Shown: positions 1 through 8,774, counted from the first letter of the stretch. The stretch is DNA of 64,000 nt from VFKU01 sp038916785 (GCA_038916785.1 JBCLBO010000001.1:1-64000); one strand, 5' to 3'. Numbers and translations are program-made. Notes: a model not told the origin generated them from the letters alone.

Positions 1-334
1 GTGTTCAGGCAGTATAGAACACCGAGTAGGGTAAGGATTCAATGTGCAATGCGTGGAGCAGATCGAGTGTCAATAATTCACCTTTGTCTCGCGCCTGTGT
101 TTTCGGGCGATTCCGCCTTGCCTCACATTTCCGTACCCCATTGTTTCCCGAACCCTTTCCGCGCCGACCCCTTGTTCCGCAACCACACTTTCCCAAGTGC
201 AACGGAATCGCTATAGGTATAGGGACCATCGGCTTGGGGCCCGGAGTACTTTGGGCAGAGTGCTCCGCCCGGACCGGCCAGGCGCACTCCCTTTGCTATC
301 ATCCCGGCGGGATGACAAGGGGAGAGGGCGCGAA
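1..334. other. Left-edge stretch without a supported gene
   Basis: No convincing coding region was found. The stretch holds a short hairpin at its very start (GTGTTC/GAACAC, 1-22). It also has a 19-base phrase at 163-181 that recurs at 51673-51691, followed in both places by a GTGCAAC...TATAG motif (197-223 here). An imperfect hairpin lies near 244-270. A purine-rich ribosome binding site for the next gene is at about 318-328. Confidence 0.5.
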
Positions 335-1597
335 GTGTCTTTCGATCTGGAAATTGAGTTTGCGGTGGAGGCGGTGCGTCGGGCGGCGCGGGTGACGCGG
401 CGGGTGCAGGCGGAGACTTTGCTGCATCGGCTGGAAGCCGATGCCACCAAAGGGCAGGGTCAAGAGCAAGGGCGGGTCAAGGGCCACGGGCAGGATGCCC
501 GCGCCACAAATGCTTATCGGCCGGAGGCCGATGCTACGGGGTGGGCCGATGCCCCGAAGGGTGTGTTGCAGAAGGCTGATCTGTCTCCGGTGACGGTGGC
601 GGATTTTGCTAGTCAGGCGGTCGTGGCTCGGGCCTTGCAGGAGGCGTTTGGGGCGGACCCGCTGGTGGGTGAGGAGGATGCTTCCGCGTTGCGGAAGGAT
701 CCGGGGACGCTGGAATTGGTTACGCGGTTTGTGGCGGAGGCGATCGATGACGACGTCGTAGGGGCGGGGCCCAGTCCCCGCCCTGTGCGCGCCCGAAACG
801 CAGGGCGGCCACGGGGGGCCGCCCCTACGGGATCCGCACGGTCGTCCGAGGGCGGAGTGACGCCGGAGTCCGTTTGCGAGTGGATCGATCATGGGAATGG
901 CGAGGCTTGCGATCGGTTTTGGACTTTGGATCCGATCGATGGGACGAAAGGATATTTGCGGCGTGAGCAGTATGCGGTCGCGCTGGCGTTGATTGTGGGC
1001 GGGCGCGTGCAGGTGGCGGCGCTGGCGTGTCCGTCGCTGTACGCGGGCGGGGCGCTGCTGGGCGGCGGCGCGGGCGACGAATCGCGCGCGGGGATCATCG
1101 TGGCTGCGGTGCGCGGGCGCGGGGCATTTTGGTTGCCGATGGATGTGAAGGCGACGCCGCGACCGTTGCGCGTGTCGACGGTGGGCGCGATGTGCGATGC
1201 GCGCTTCCTGCGCAGTGTCGAGGCGGCGCACACGAATCTGGACGACATCAGCTGGCTCGCCGCGGCGCTCGGCGTGATGGCGGCGTCGGTCGGGCTGGAC
1301 AGCCAGGCGAAGTACGCCGTGTTGGCCGGGGGCCACGGCGACGTGCTGCTGCGGCTGCTCTCGCCGAAGCGGCCGGATTACAAAGAGATGATTTGGGACC
1401 AGGCGGCGGGTAGTCTGATTGTGGAGGAGGCGGGCGGGAGGGTGACTGATCTCGCGGGGCGCGCGCTGGATTTTTCGCAGGGCAAGACGTTGGCAGCGAA
1501 CCGGGGCGTGTGCGTGACGAACGGGCATTTGCATGAGGCGATTCTGGACGGCCTCGCGGCGATGAAGGCCGCCGGGGCGAAGGAGGCGGCGCGATGA
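335..1597 (+). CDS. 3'(2'),5'-bisphosphate nucleotidase, HAL2/SAL1 type
   Basis: Member of the inositol monophosphatase superfamily. The closest match is the HAL2/SAL1 branch, which removes a phosphate from 3'-phosphoadenosine 5'-phosphate made in sulfate assimilation. Visible signatures are KADLSPVTVADFASQ near the N-terminus, the acidic metal site GEED, the metal-binding DPIDGTKGYLR, and the C-terminal WDQAAGSLIVEEAGG. The GTG start at 335 is preferred over the longer frame from 197 because a GGGGAGAGGG site sits just upstream and the family match begins there. The product is 420 residues, long for the family (about 320-360). The excess is two low-complexity insertions encoded by palindromic repeats (424-539 and 757-829). 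The stop overlaps the next start (ATGA). Confidence 0.85.
   Translation: MSFDLEIEFAVEAVRRAARVTRRVQAETLLHRLEADATKGQGQEQGRVKGHGQDARATNAYRPEADATGWADAPKGVLQKADLSPVTVADFASQAVVARALQEAFGADPLVGEEDASALRKDPGTLELVTRFVAEAIDDDVVGAGPSPRPVRARNAGRPRGAAPTGSARSSEGGVTPESVCEWIDHGNGEACDRFWTLDPIDGTKGYLRREQYAVALALIVGGRVQVAALACPSLYAGGALLGGGAGDESRAGIIVAAVRGRGAFWLPMDVKATPRPLRVSTVGAMCDARFLRSVEAAHTNLDDISWLAAALGVMAASVGLDSQAKYAVLAGGHGDVLLRLLSPKRPDYKEMIWDQAAGSLIVEEAGGRVTDLAGRALDFSQGKTLAANRGVCVTNGHLHEAILDGLAAMKAAGAKEAAR
424..539. repeat. Three palindromic repeats inside a coding region
   Basis: Three hairpin-forming units lie in tandem inside the nucleotidase gene: 424-447 (GCATCGGC/GCCGATGC type), 482-508 (GCGGGC/GCCCGC type) and 515-539 (ATCGGCC/GGCCGAT type). 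The same unit types occur between genes elsewhere in the window. All stay in frame and encode the phrases LEADAT, GQDARAT and PEADAT, which are not part of the enzyme family. Confidence 0.8.
757..829. repeat. Paired 28-bp palindromic repeat arms inside a coding region
   Basis: Two 28-bp arms, at 757-784 and 802-829, begin CGTAGGGGCGG and end CCGCCCCTACG. They match the intergenic pairs at 16133-16214 and 30763-30956. Here they are in frame in the nucleotidase gene, just before its DPIDGT metal-binding motif, and encode a Pro/Arg/Gly-rich insertion. Confidence 0.8.
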
Positions 1598-2304
1598 GAA
1601 ACGTATTGGGCTGGGTTCCCGCGATTCTGGGCGACTTGTCGTTCACGCTGACCGCGCTGGGTTTCGCAGCGGGCTATGGCCGGATTGTGCCGGCGCTGAT
1701 GGCCTTTGGCATCGCGTCGCTTGGGATGTTGATCGGTGTGATCGCGACGATTTGCGCGTTGGTGATGTTTGTGCGCGGCGGCGCGAACCTGCGCAGCGGC
1801 ATGGCGCTGCTCGGCCTGCCTGGCGCGCTGGTGCTGGTGTACAGCATGGTGGGCGGGCGTGGCGCGCCGCCGATCAACGACATCACGACGGACCGCGCGT
1901 ATCCGCCGGCGTTTACGAAGGCGCAGGCGCTACCGGAGAACGCGGGGCGCGACCTGGGCTACCCCGAGGCGTTCAAGGCGCAGGTGGAGAAGGCGTACCC
2001 GGACCTGCAGTCGCTGGGGATGAAGGCCAAGCGCGACGACGTGTTTGCCAAGGCGCTCGCGCTGGCGAAGGCGCAACCCGGATGGACGGTGACCACCAGC
2101 ACGGTGACCGATAAGGAGTCGAGCATCGAGGGCTTCGCGGTCACGAAAATCTTTGGGTTCGTGGACGATTTCGTGGTCCGTATCACCGACGCCGGCGAGG
2201 GTGGAGTGGCGGTGGATATGCGATCGAAGTCGCGCGACGGCAAGGGCGATCTCGGCGCGAATGCGGCGCGCATCCGCGAGTTTCTGGAGAAGTTGCAGGC
2301 GTGA
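1594..2304 (+). CDS. Membrane protein with DUF1499 domain
   Basis: This 236-residue protein begins with three hydrophobic segments (about residues 7-27, 34-56 and 68-85). A soluble DUF1499-like domain follows, marked by APPINDITTD and the later YPDLQSL and GWTVTTS phrases. The function of DUF1499 is unknown. The start codon overlaps the stop of the nucleotidase gene (ATGA), so the two are probably translationally coupled. No catalytic motif is visible. Confidence 0.7.
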   Translation: MRNVLGWVPAILGDLSFTLTALGFAAGYGRIVPALMAFGIASLGMLIGVIATICALVMFVRGGANLRSGMALLGLPGALVLVYSMVGGRGAPPINDITTDRAYPPAFTKAQALPENAGRDLGYPEAFKAQVEKAYPDLQSLGMKAKRDDVFAKALALAKAQPGWTVTTSTVTDKESSIEGFAVTKIFGFVDDFVVRITDAGEGGVAVDMRSKSRDGKGDLGANAARIREFLEKLQA

Positions 2305-2316
2305 TTTCGTGATTTT

Positions 2317-2345
2317 TTGCCTCGGTCGGGCGAATCGCGTATGCT
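2317..2345 (+). promoter_or_regulatory. Candidate sigma-70 promoter for the FKBP gene
   Basis: TTGCCT (2317-2322), a 17-bp spacer and TATGCT (2340-2345). It lies about 75 bases upstream of the chosen FKBP start at 2420. Confidence 0.45.
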
Positions 2346-2419
2346 TCCGCGCCGAATGAGCCAGTGACGAACCCAAGCCCCATCGCGTTTTTTCATTCGC
2401 GATGACGAAGGAGTGCGAC

Positions 2420-3184
2420 ATGATTTCCCGCAGTTTCCGGATTCTTCTGAGTTTGTTTCTGGCCGTCGCCGCGCCGTGCGCGCTCGCGCAGGAGGCTGAG
2501 AAGCCCAAGGCCGATTCCGGCATGGACGACAAACAGAAGACGAGCTACGCGGTGGGTGCGCAGTTTGGCAAGGCGATTGCCGACGGCGCCGCCTTGATCG
2601 ATGTGGATGCGATGACCGCCGGGATCAAGGACGCGATGGAAAAGAAGGACCTCAAGCTGACGGACGAGGAGATTGGGCCGCTGCTCCAAGCGTTGCAGAA
2701 ACAGATGATGGAGAGCCGCTTCGGCGCGAACAAGAAGGAAGGCGAGGATTTCCTCGCGGCGAACGCGACGAAGGAAGGCGTGAAGACGCTGCCGAGCGGA
2801 TTGCAGTACAAGGTGATCATCGAGGGCGCGGGCCGCGTGCCGACCGCGAATGACACCGTCGAGACGCACTACCGCGGTACGTTTCTCGATGGCAAAGAGT
2901 TCGACAGCTCCTACAAGCGCAACCAGCCCGCGCAGTTCCCCGTGACCAAAGTGATCGCCGGATGGACTGAAGCGTTGCAACTGATGAAAGAGGGATCGAA
3001 GTGGGAGCTGTATGTGCCGTATGCGCTGGCGTATGGCGAAGAGGGCCGGCCGTCGCAGATCCCGCCGTTCTCCATGCTCACGTTCCAGGTCGAGCTGCTG
3101 AAAGTCGTCGATGCTGCGCCTGCGGGGCAGTCGGTCACGATTAAGCCGCCGGTCGCGCAGCCGAAGCCTGCCGCGCCGAAGTAA
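2420..3184 (+). CDS. FKBP-type peptidyl-prolyl isomerase, exported
   Basis: Catalyses cis-trans isomerisation of proline peptide bonds, probably in the periplasm as a folding helper. A signal peptide (residues 1-24, ending ALA) is followed by an FKBP_N dimerisation domain (DKQKTSYAVGAQFGKAI onward) and a C-terminal FKBP domain (GLQYKVI, THYRGTFLDGKEFDSSY, ALAYGEEG). This is the FkpA/Mip architecture. The start at 2420 was chosen over 2402 because GAAGGAG sits 6 bases upstream and the signal peptide starts cleanly there. It converges with mutY, with only three bases between the stops. The 254-residue length is normal. Confidence 0.9.
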   Translation: MISRSFRILLSLFLAVAAPCALAQEAEKPKADSGMDDKQKTSYAVGAQFGKAIADGAALIDVDAMTAGIKDAMEKKDLKLTDEEIGPLLQALQKQMMESRFGANKKEGEDFLAANATKEGVKTLPSGLQYKVIIEGAGRVPTANDTVETHYRGTFLDGKEFDSSYKRNQPAQFPVTKVIAGWTEALQLMKEGSKWELYVPYALAYGEEGRPSQIPPFSMLTFQVELLKVVDAAPAGQSVTIKPPVAQPKPAAPK

Positions 3185-3187
3185 GCC

Positions 3188-4294
3188 TCAGAGCAGTTTC
3201 AGGAATTTGTGGTTGGCCTTGGGAAAGGCCAGCGCCGCAAAATCTTTCGGGGCGACCCAGCGCAGTTCCGTGTGGGCGCGCGGCGTGGCCTTGCCTGAGC
3301 GGTGTTCGCAGCGGTAGACATGCAGCGACACGCGAAAATGCGAGTACGCGTGCTCGACCGTTGCGACGTGATCGCCGATCGTCACGCGGATGCCGAGCTC
3401 TTCGCGCAGTTCGCGGCGCAGCGCGGCCGGGTGCGTCTCGCCGGGTTTCACTTTGCCGCCGGGAAACTCCCAGAGCCCGCCGAGCAGTCCGCCCTGCGGG
3501 CGCTTCCCGAGTAGATAGCGGCCGTTCTTCTTGACGGCGGCGATGACGACTTCGTGATGCGGCACGGCGGGCTTGGGCCGGCGGACCGGCCGGGACCCGA
3601 CGGTGCCTGCGGCGTGCGCGCGGCAGAAAGTCTGCACGGGGCAGACGAGACAGCGCGGCGCGCGCGGCGTGCATATCTGCGCGCCGAGTTCCATCATGCC
3701 CTGGTTAAAGTCGCCGGGCGATGCGCCGCGAACGAGCGTGTCCATGAGGTCCCAGAGGCGCTGCACGACTTTGGGGTTGTCGATCGACTCGTCGAGATCG
3801 ATGAGCCGCGCGAGTACGCGCTTGACGTTGCCGTCCAGCACCGGCGCGGCCTCGCCGAAGGCGATGCTCGCGATCGCGCCGGCGGTGTAGCGGCCGACGC
3901 CGGGCATGTCGAGCCACTCCGCGGCGGAGGCCGGCATGCGTCCCGCGCGATCGTGGACGATGCGGCGCGCGGCGGCATGCAGATGCCGCGCGCGGGCGTA
4001 GTAGCCCAGGCCTTCCCAGAGCTTGAGGACTTCGTCGAGATCGGCGGCGGCGAGCGCGCGGACGTCCGGGAAACGGTGCAACAATCGCTCTATATAGGGA
4101 GTGCCTTGGTCGACGCGCGTCTGCTGGAGGGCGATCTCGGCGATCCAGATCGCGTAGGGGTCCTTCGTGCCGCGCCAGGACACTGGGCGCGCCGCGCGGC
4201 GGAACCACTGGATGATCGCGCGGCGAAAGGCGGTGCGGTGCGCCGTCGATTGGATGTCAGCCGCGGACGGCTTCGCGCGTTTCTTGCGGGTCAC
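3188..4294 (-). CDS. mutY: A/G-specific adenine glycosylase
   Basis: Removes adenine mispaired with 8-oxoguanine. The N-terminal glycosylase domain has the WIAEIALQQTRV catalytic region and the helix-hairpin-helix MPGVGRYTAGAI followed by LDGNVKRVLAR. The iron-sulfur cluster ligands are present with normal C-x6-C-x2-C-x5-C spacing (CTPRAPRCLVCPVQTFC). The C-terminal half is a NUDIX-like 8-oxoG recognition domain (GGLWEFPGGKVKPGE, REELGI). At 368 residues it is full length. The GTG start overlaps the stop of the upstream gene (GTGA at 4291-4294). Confidence 0.95.
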   Translation of the reverse strand: MTRKKRAKPSAADIQSTAHRTAFRRAIIQWFRRAARPVSWRGTKDPYAIWIAEIALQQTRVDQGTPYIERLLHRFPDVRALAAADLDEVLKLWEGLGYYARARHLHAAARRIVHDRAGRMPASAAEWLDMPGVGRYTAGAIASIAFGEAAPVLDGNVKRVLARLIDLDESIDNPKVVQRLWDLMDTLVRGASPGDFNQGMMELGAQICTPRAPRCLVCPVQTFCRAHAAGTVGSRPVRRPKPAVPHHEVVIAAVKKNGRYLLGKRPQGGLLGGLWEFPGGKVKPGETHPAALRRELREELGIRVTIGDHVATVEHAYSHFRVSLHVYRCEHRSGKATPRAHTELRWVAPKDFAALAFPKANHKFLKLL

Positions 4295-6333
4295 TGCACC
4301 TGGACCTGAAACGCGCCGGAGGCGCCTTCTTTTTTCGGGCCTTTTATGGTCAGTGTTACCACGTAGTCGCCCGGCTTTTTGAACGTGTGCGCGGCGAGGG
4401 GCGCGCTCGACTTGGCGCCGTCGCCGAAGTCCCAGTGGACGGACTCTAGGGCGAGCGTGGGACGATAGGAGACGGAGTATCCTGCTATGTAGGGCGGCGC
4501 GAAGGAGACGGGGAGGCGCCCGACGGGGCTGCGGAGGACGTCGTTGACGTCGAAATTGACCACTTCTCCGGCGCGCAGGGTGAGATTGCGTAGCGGCGGG
4601 AGGACATCGACTGGTGCGTTGCCGACTAGGACATCGGCCACGGCGGTCATGGTGTCGCCGAGGCGTTTTGTGCTGCCGTAGGTGATGAGGACTGCGTCCG
4701 CCTCGTCGAGCGCGGAGATGTCCCTGGGGTATCCGAGGACGACGGCGACGATGCGCTTGCCGAGCCGCCGGAACGCGCGGATGAGCTTCTGCTGGCTGGA
4801 GGTTTCGAGGTCGCCGGAGATCACGCAGACGACGGTGCGATAGCTATCAGTCAATTTCACGATGCGATTGAGTTCAAAGTCCTCGATGCGCGGGGCCTGG
4901 CGCGCGTTGGGCATGGAGCGCTGGGCGATGGGTTTGATGTATTCCTCGAGGGCGATCTTGAGTTCTTCGGCCCCATATACGGCGACGACGGCGATCGGCT
5001 GGGAGAGGTCCTTGCTCAGCGGCAATACATTCGAGTTGTTGCGGACGAGGGTGATCGCGCGCCGCTCGATCGCGAGGGGCTCGGTCAGTTTTTCCTGTTT
5101 CTTCCCGAATTTTTTCGCCGCGCCGGCCACGTCCTTGTCTTTCTGTGGCTCGGGCAGGGCTTTTTTATACTCGCGGACGCGCGTGAGCGCGCGCTCGATG
5201 AGCGCGTCGTCGAGCGCCCCCTTCTGGACGCCATTGACCACCGCCGCGATCGCCTTGGTGACGCCGGGCCCCGGCGTGCTCCAATAGAACATGTCGGCGC
5301 CGGCGAGGAGCGCCTCGACGACGGCCTCCTCGGGTTTGCCGAGCGCTTTGATTTCCGGGGCGTCCATTGGGCCGGCGATCACGAGGCCGTCGTAGCCGAG
5401 GACCTCGCCGCGCAGGTCGCTGATCACGATGGGAGAGAAACAGGCGGGCGTCGCGCCGTCGATCGTGGGGACGAGGGCGACGCCGACATTGAGCAGGCGC
5501 GTCCCGGCATTGACGACGCCGACGTAGGGCGCGAGGTCTCGGTTGCGCAGTTGGCTGCGCGGCGTGAGCAGAATGGCTGGACGGCCCGCGCCGCCGGGAT
5601 AGCCGATGGGCATCCAGGCGAGGCCGCGCGACTTGAGGGCCTCGTCGAACTGCCGCGCGAGACCCGCGCAGACCTGCGGGTCTTCGCCGAAGGTGTTGAG
5701 CGGATTGCCTCCGTCGAGTCCAGCGGTACCCGAAAGCGCGAGCGAGGGGCCCAGATGAAAGTCAAAGCCCATCGAATGCAGGTTGTCGGCCATCACTCCG
5801 AAGGCGCCCGCGGTGGCATCGGAGGGCCCGGCCGCGGCCAGGCTGAGCATCATCGGCACGCGCAATACCGTGCTGACGCGCGCGTCGCCGGCAAACTTTT
5901 CCTGGGCGAAGAGATCGACTCCGATGATGAATGGGAGACCTTCGTGCGCCGCGCCGGAGAGCGGGCGCAGGGACCGGACATAGGCCGCGGTGGATTCGGC
6001 CGTGGTGACGCGCGGCAGCACGATGGCGCCGGGCGTCAGCGTCGCGAGCAACTGACGGTCCGCCGCGGCGGGCCCGTTCACGCCTTCGAGCGTGACCATC
6101 ATGAGCTGCGAGACGCGCTTGAAAAGTATCGTCATCGGATCGGGCTGGGGCGGAGGCGGGGCGGCTTGTTCCGCGGCCTCGTCCGGCGCTGGCGGGCGCG
6201 GCGCGGCGCGCGCGGGATCGACGACGTCGCGCAGGCCCGGCGCGGGGGCTTGCTGCGCCCACGCGGACGCGGGGAACAGCGCTGCTAGTGGAACGGAGGC
6301 GACGAGGATGCAACGTGAGACGGTCGATCGCAC
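4291..6333 (-). CDS. Glycoside hydrolase family 3-like exported protein with PKD domain, probably inactive
   Basis: GTG start, with GGAG nine bases upstream. A signal peptide (to about residue 26) is followed by a GH3/NagZ-like barrel (LPFIIGVDLFAQEKF, FGVMADNLHSMGFDFHLGPS, NPLNTFGEDP), a second GH3 C-terminal-like region, and a terminal PKD domain (VHWDFGDG, PGDYVVTLTI). In NagZ-type enzymes one expects KHFPGHG and a nucleophile Asp in a GFDGLVISDD-type motif. Here the equivalents read PIGYPGGAG and GYDGLVIAGPMD, so the nucleophile and the His/Asp site appear lost. It may be a binding protein for cell-wall sugars rather than a hydrolase. It overlaps mutY by four bases. Confidence 0.75.
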   Translation of the reverse strand: MRSTVSRCILVASVPLAALFPASAWAQQAPAPGLRDVVDPARAAPRPPAPDEAAEQAAPPPPQPDPMTILFKRVSQLMMVTLEGVNGPAAADRQLLATLTPGAIVLPRVTTAESTAAYVRSLRPLSGAAHEGLPFIIGVDLFAQEKFAGDARVSTVLRVPMMLSLAAAGPSDATAGAFGVMADNLHSMGFDFHLGPSLALSGTAGLDGGNPLNTFGEDPQVCAGLARQFDEALKSRGLAWMPIGYPGGAGRPAILLTPRSQLRNRDLAPYVGVVNAGTRLLNVGVALVPTIDGATPACFSPIVISDLRGEVLGYDGLVIAGPMDAPEIKALGKPEEAVVEALLAGADMFYWSTPGPGVTKAIAAVVNGVQKGALDDALIERALTRVREYKKALPEPQKDKDVAGAAKKFGKKQEKLTEPLAIERRAITLVRNNSNVLPLSKDLSQPIAVVAVYGAEELKIALEEYIKPIAQRSMPNARQAPRIEDFELNRIVKLTDSYRTVVCVISGDLETSSQQKLIRAFRRLGKRIVAVVLGYPRDISALDEADAVLITYGSTKRLGDTMTAVADVLVGNAPVDVLPPLRNLTLRAGEVVNFDVNDVLRSPVGRLPVSFAPPYIAGYSVSYRPTLALESVHWDFGDGAKSSAPLAAHTFKKPGDYVVTLTIKGPKKEGASGAFQVQVQ

Positions 6334-6423
6334 AGTCTTTAACTCCGCGTGATCGCCGATTGTAACACCTAACCACGCGGGTCGGCGAACATGGAATGGT
6401 GTTGTGAGACGGACGGCTTGGTT

Positions 6424-6453
6424 TTGAACGGTTCATATGTGTCCTGATAGGAT
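6424..6453 (+). promoter_or_regulatory. Candidate promoter for the moxR-VWA pair
   Basis: TTGAAC (6424-6429), an 18-bp spacer and TAGGAT (6448-6453) in the divergent gap between the GH3-like gene and moxR. Confidence 0.35.
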
Positions 6454-6542
6454 TTCCGGCAGTCAGCGCGAGTTCCGGCGCGGCCCGTGGTCGATTCGTT
6501 CCCCGTTTCCGGCCGGCGGCGCCATTACCGAGTGGAGCACTC

Positions 6543-7385
6543 ATGTCCAGCCAGGATTTACGATTCAGCGGTACGGAGAAGTATTACCTCGACCCGGAAT
6601 TGGGCGCGATTGTGAACATCGCGTTGCAGATGGAGAAGCCGCTGCTGCTGACGGGCGAGGCGGGCACGGGCAAGACGCAACTGGCGATTCAGGTGTCGAA
6701 GTCGCTGGGGATGCCGATCGAGATTTTGCGGTGCAAATCGACGATCAAGGGCGAGGAGGCGTGCTACACGCAGGACACCGTGCTGCGCTTGAACGATGCG
6801 CGCTTTGGTTCGGGGGAGACCGGCCGGCAGGTGCAGAGTTTTTACGACTACGTCGTGTGGGGCCCGATCGGACGGGCGTTTCGCGCGGACGTCAAATGTG
6901 TGTTGTTGCTGGACGAAATCGACAAGACCGAGTCCGATGTGCAAGACAACATGCTGGATATTCTTGAGGACTTCGAGTTCACCATCCGCGAAGTGAACAC
7001 GATTGTCAAGGCGACGAACATCCCGTTCATTGCGATCACGTCGAACGCGAAACGCGAGCTTTCCGATCCTTTCCTGCGCCGGTGCTATTGCCACCATATC
7101 GCGTTTCCGTCGCCGGACCAGATGCGGGAGATCATCCGGCTGCACTATCCGCAGACGAGCGGCAAGCTGATGGAAGCGGCCGTGAAGATTTTCTACGACC
7201 TGCGGCAGCGCGGCTTCGAGAAGCCTCCGGCGACGAGCGAGTTGCTGAACTGGATCGGCGCGCTGGAGAACATCGGCGTGATTCCGGAGCCGAAGAACCC
7301 GCCGCTGGTCGGCGTGCTGCTCAAGCGCGCGAGCGACATTCAGGCGTATCGCGGCGATGGCGAAGGGCCGAAGAGGTTCGCGTGA
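6543..7385 (+). CDS. MoxR-family AAA ATPase
   Basis: A 280-residue AAA+ protein of the MoxR/CoxD-like group, which acts as a chaperone that remodels or inserts cofactors into partner proteins together with a VWA protein. Walker A is GEAGTGKT, Walker B is LLLDEID, and sensor/arginine regions are visible (ITSNAKRELSDPFLRRC). GGAG lies seven bases before the start. Its stop overlaps the start of the VWA gene by one base (TGATG), so the two form a transcription unit. The client protein is not evident nearby. Confidence 0.9.
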   Translation: MSSQDLRFSGTEKYYLDPELGAIVNIALQMEKPLLLTGEAGTGKTQLAIQVSKSLGMPIEILRCKSTIKGEEACYTQDTVLRLNDARFGSGETGRQVQSFYDYVVWGPIGRAFRADVKCVLLLDEIDKTESDVQDNMLDILEDFEFTIREVNTIVKATNIPFIAITSNAKRELSDPFLRRCYCHHIAFPSPDQMREIIRLHYPQTSGKLMEAAVKIFYDLRQRGFEKPPATSELLNWIGALENIGVIPEPKNPPLVGVLLKRASDIQAYRGDGEGPKRFA

Positions 7386-8632
7386 TGCGGGCGGCGGAGG
7401 ACACGAAAGAGGGCTACAACGCGCTGTTCGTGGACTTCTTTTACCTTGCGCGTGAGTACGGCGTGCCGGTGAACACGAAGGACCTGCTGGAGCTGAACCG
7501 CGGGCTCGAGAAGGATCTCGTGCATACGCTCGACGACTTGTTCGTGCTGATGCGGCTGTGCTTTGTGCGGCGCGTCGAGCACATGGACCCCTACGAGCGG
7601 GCGTTTGCGAGCTATTTCTACGGCATCGAAATCCCGGCGGTGGAGGAGGGCGACCTCTCGCTGCTGCGGACGAAGGAATTCCGCGAGTGGCTCAATCGCG
7701 CGATCGAGAGCGGCGAATTGCCCGCGCGCGCGAAGTGGGACATGACGCCGGAAGAACTAATGAAGAAGTTCTGGGAGCGCCTGAAGGAGCAGACCAAGGA
7801 GCACCACGGCGGCAGCAAGTGGGTGGGCACGCAGGGGAACTCGCCGTTTGGGCATTCGGGGAACGCGGAGAACGGCGTGCGCGTGGGCGGGAAGCCGGGG
7901 GGCGGATCGGCGCTGAAGGTGATCGGCGACCGGCGCTATATTTCGTATGCCAATTCGACGAAGCTGCGCAACGAGAACTTGCGTCAGGCGCTGGAGTCGA
8001 TGAAGCACTTGAAGAAGGCCGGCGCGGAGGTGAACCTGGATCTCGACGAGACGATCCGGCGGACGTGCAAGAACGGCGGCGAGATTGATCTGGTGTTCTC
8101 GCGCGAATTGCGCGACCGGATGAAACTGATGCTGCTGATCGACAACGGCGGCTACTCGATGACGCCGTATGTGAATCTGACGCGGCTGTTGTTTGCGAAG
8201 ATGCACGACCGCTTCGAGGACGTGAAGACCTACTATTTCCATAACACGATTTACGAGAAAGTCTGGGTGGATCAGCGGCGGATCCGCGGGATCAACGTGG
8301 AAAAGCTCTTGCAGGAGCGGCCGGACACCCGCATCGTGATCGTCGGCGATGCGACGATGGCGCCGGAGGAGTTGGTGTCGCCCTTTGGGTCGATCACCGG
8401 GTTCGATTTGCAGGACGCGCGCGCATCGATCTATTGGATGGAGCGCATCGCGGATCGGTTCAAGCACACGGTGTGGCTCAACCCCATTCCGCGCGAGCGC
8501 TGGGGCGGGAACTACGGCGCGTTTACGCTCAAAAAACTCCGCGAAGTCTTTCACATGGAAGACATGACGCTCGGCGGCGTGAAGGGCATGGTCCATAAGC
8601 TGAGCGACCGGACCGGCCGCGACGAGAACTAA
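7385..8632 (+). CDS. VWA-domain protein, CoxE-like partner of MoxR
   Basis: A 415-residue protein. The start at 7385 was chosen because the family-like sequence (GYNALFVDFFYLAREYGVPV) begins there and it overlaps the moxR stop. The N-terminal helical part resembles CoxE-type proteins; the C-terminal half is a von Willebrand A fold (MKLMLLIDNGGYSM, TRIVIVGDATMAPEEL, TVWLNPIPRERW). The metal-ion site of VWA domains is normally DxSxS. Here it reads DNGGYS, so metal binding is uncertain. The neighbouring MoxR ATPase suggests a remodelling pair for an unknown client. Confidence 0.85.
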   Translation: MRAAEDTKEGYNALFVDFFYLAREYGVPVNTKDLLELNRGLEKDLVHTLDDLFVLMRLCFVRRVEHMDPYERAFASYFYGIEIPAVEEGDLSLLRTKEFREWLNRAIESGELPARAKWDMTPEELMKKFWERLKEQTKEHHGGSKWVGTQGNSPFGHSGNAENGVRVGGKPGGGSALKVIGDRRYISYANSTKLRNENLRQALESMKHLKKAGAEVNLDLDETIRRTCKNGGEIDLVFSRELRDRMKLMLLIDNGGYSMTPYVNLTRLLFAKMHDRFEDVKTYYFHNTIYEKVWVDQRRIRGINVEKLLQERPDTRIVIVGDATMAPEELVSPFGSITGFDLQDARASIYWMERIADRFKHTVWLNPIPRERWGGNYGAFTLKKLREVFHMEDMTLGGVKGMVHKLSDRTGRDEN

Positions 8633-8643
8633 GCGCTTCTAAA

Positions 8644-8717
8644 AATACCCGACGCCGGCCGCCATGAACCCGCATGGGCGAGCCGCCCATGCTACGATCG
8701 TTTGGATTTGTTACAGA
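8644..8717. repeat. Copy A of a ~75-bp dispersed repeat with a CGCATGGGCG palindrome
   Basis: This block closely matches 22317-22390, with near identity over the first ~55 bases. Its core is a palindrome (8671-8696) of CGCATGGGCG/CGCCCATG type. Both copies lie just downstream of a plus-strand gene. The rest of the 8633-9060 gap holds no gene that I can support. Confidence 0.8.
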
Positions 8718-8733
8718 GCTTAAGAAAGCGCGT

Positions 8734-8774
8734 CCGCCACGGTAGGGCGGTCATGACCCGCCCTACCGTGGCGG
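8734..8774. repeat. Perfect 17-bp inverted repeat hairpin
   Basis: The arms at 8734-8750 and 8758-8774 are exact reverse complements around a 7-base TCATGAC loop. A related unit with GGTAGGGCGG/CCGCCCCACC arms and the same TCATGAC centre lies at 42611-42638. Confidence 0.85.

Noticed and set aside
5..229. 74-residue minus-strand open frame at the left edge
   Set aside because: No motifs, no ribosome binding site, and it overlaps repeat-like sequence.
4076..4095. GTGCAAC...TATATAGG motif inside mutY
   Set aside because: Fits the dispersed motif but is explained by conserved mutY coding sequence.
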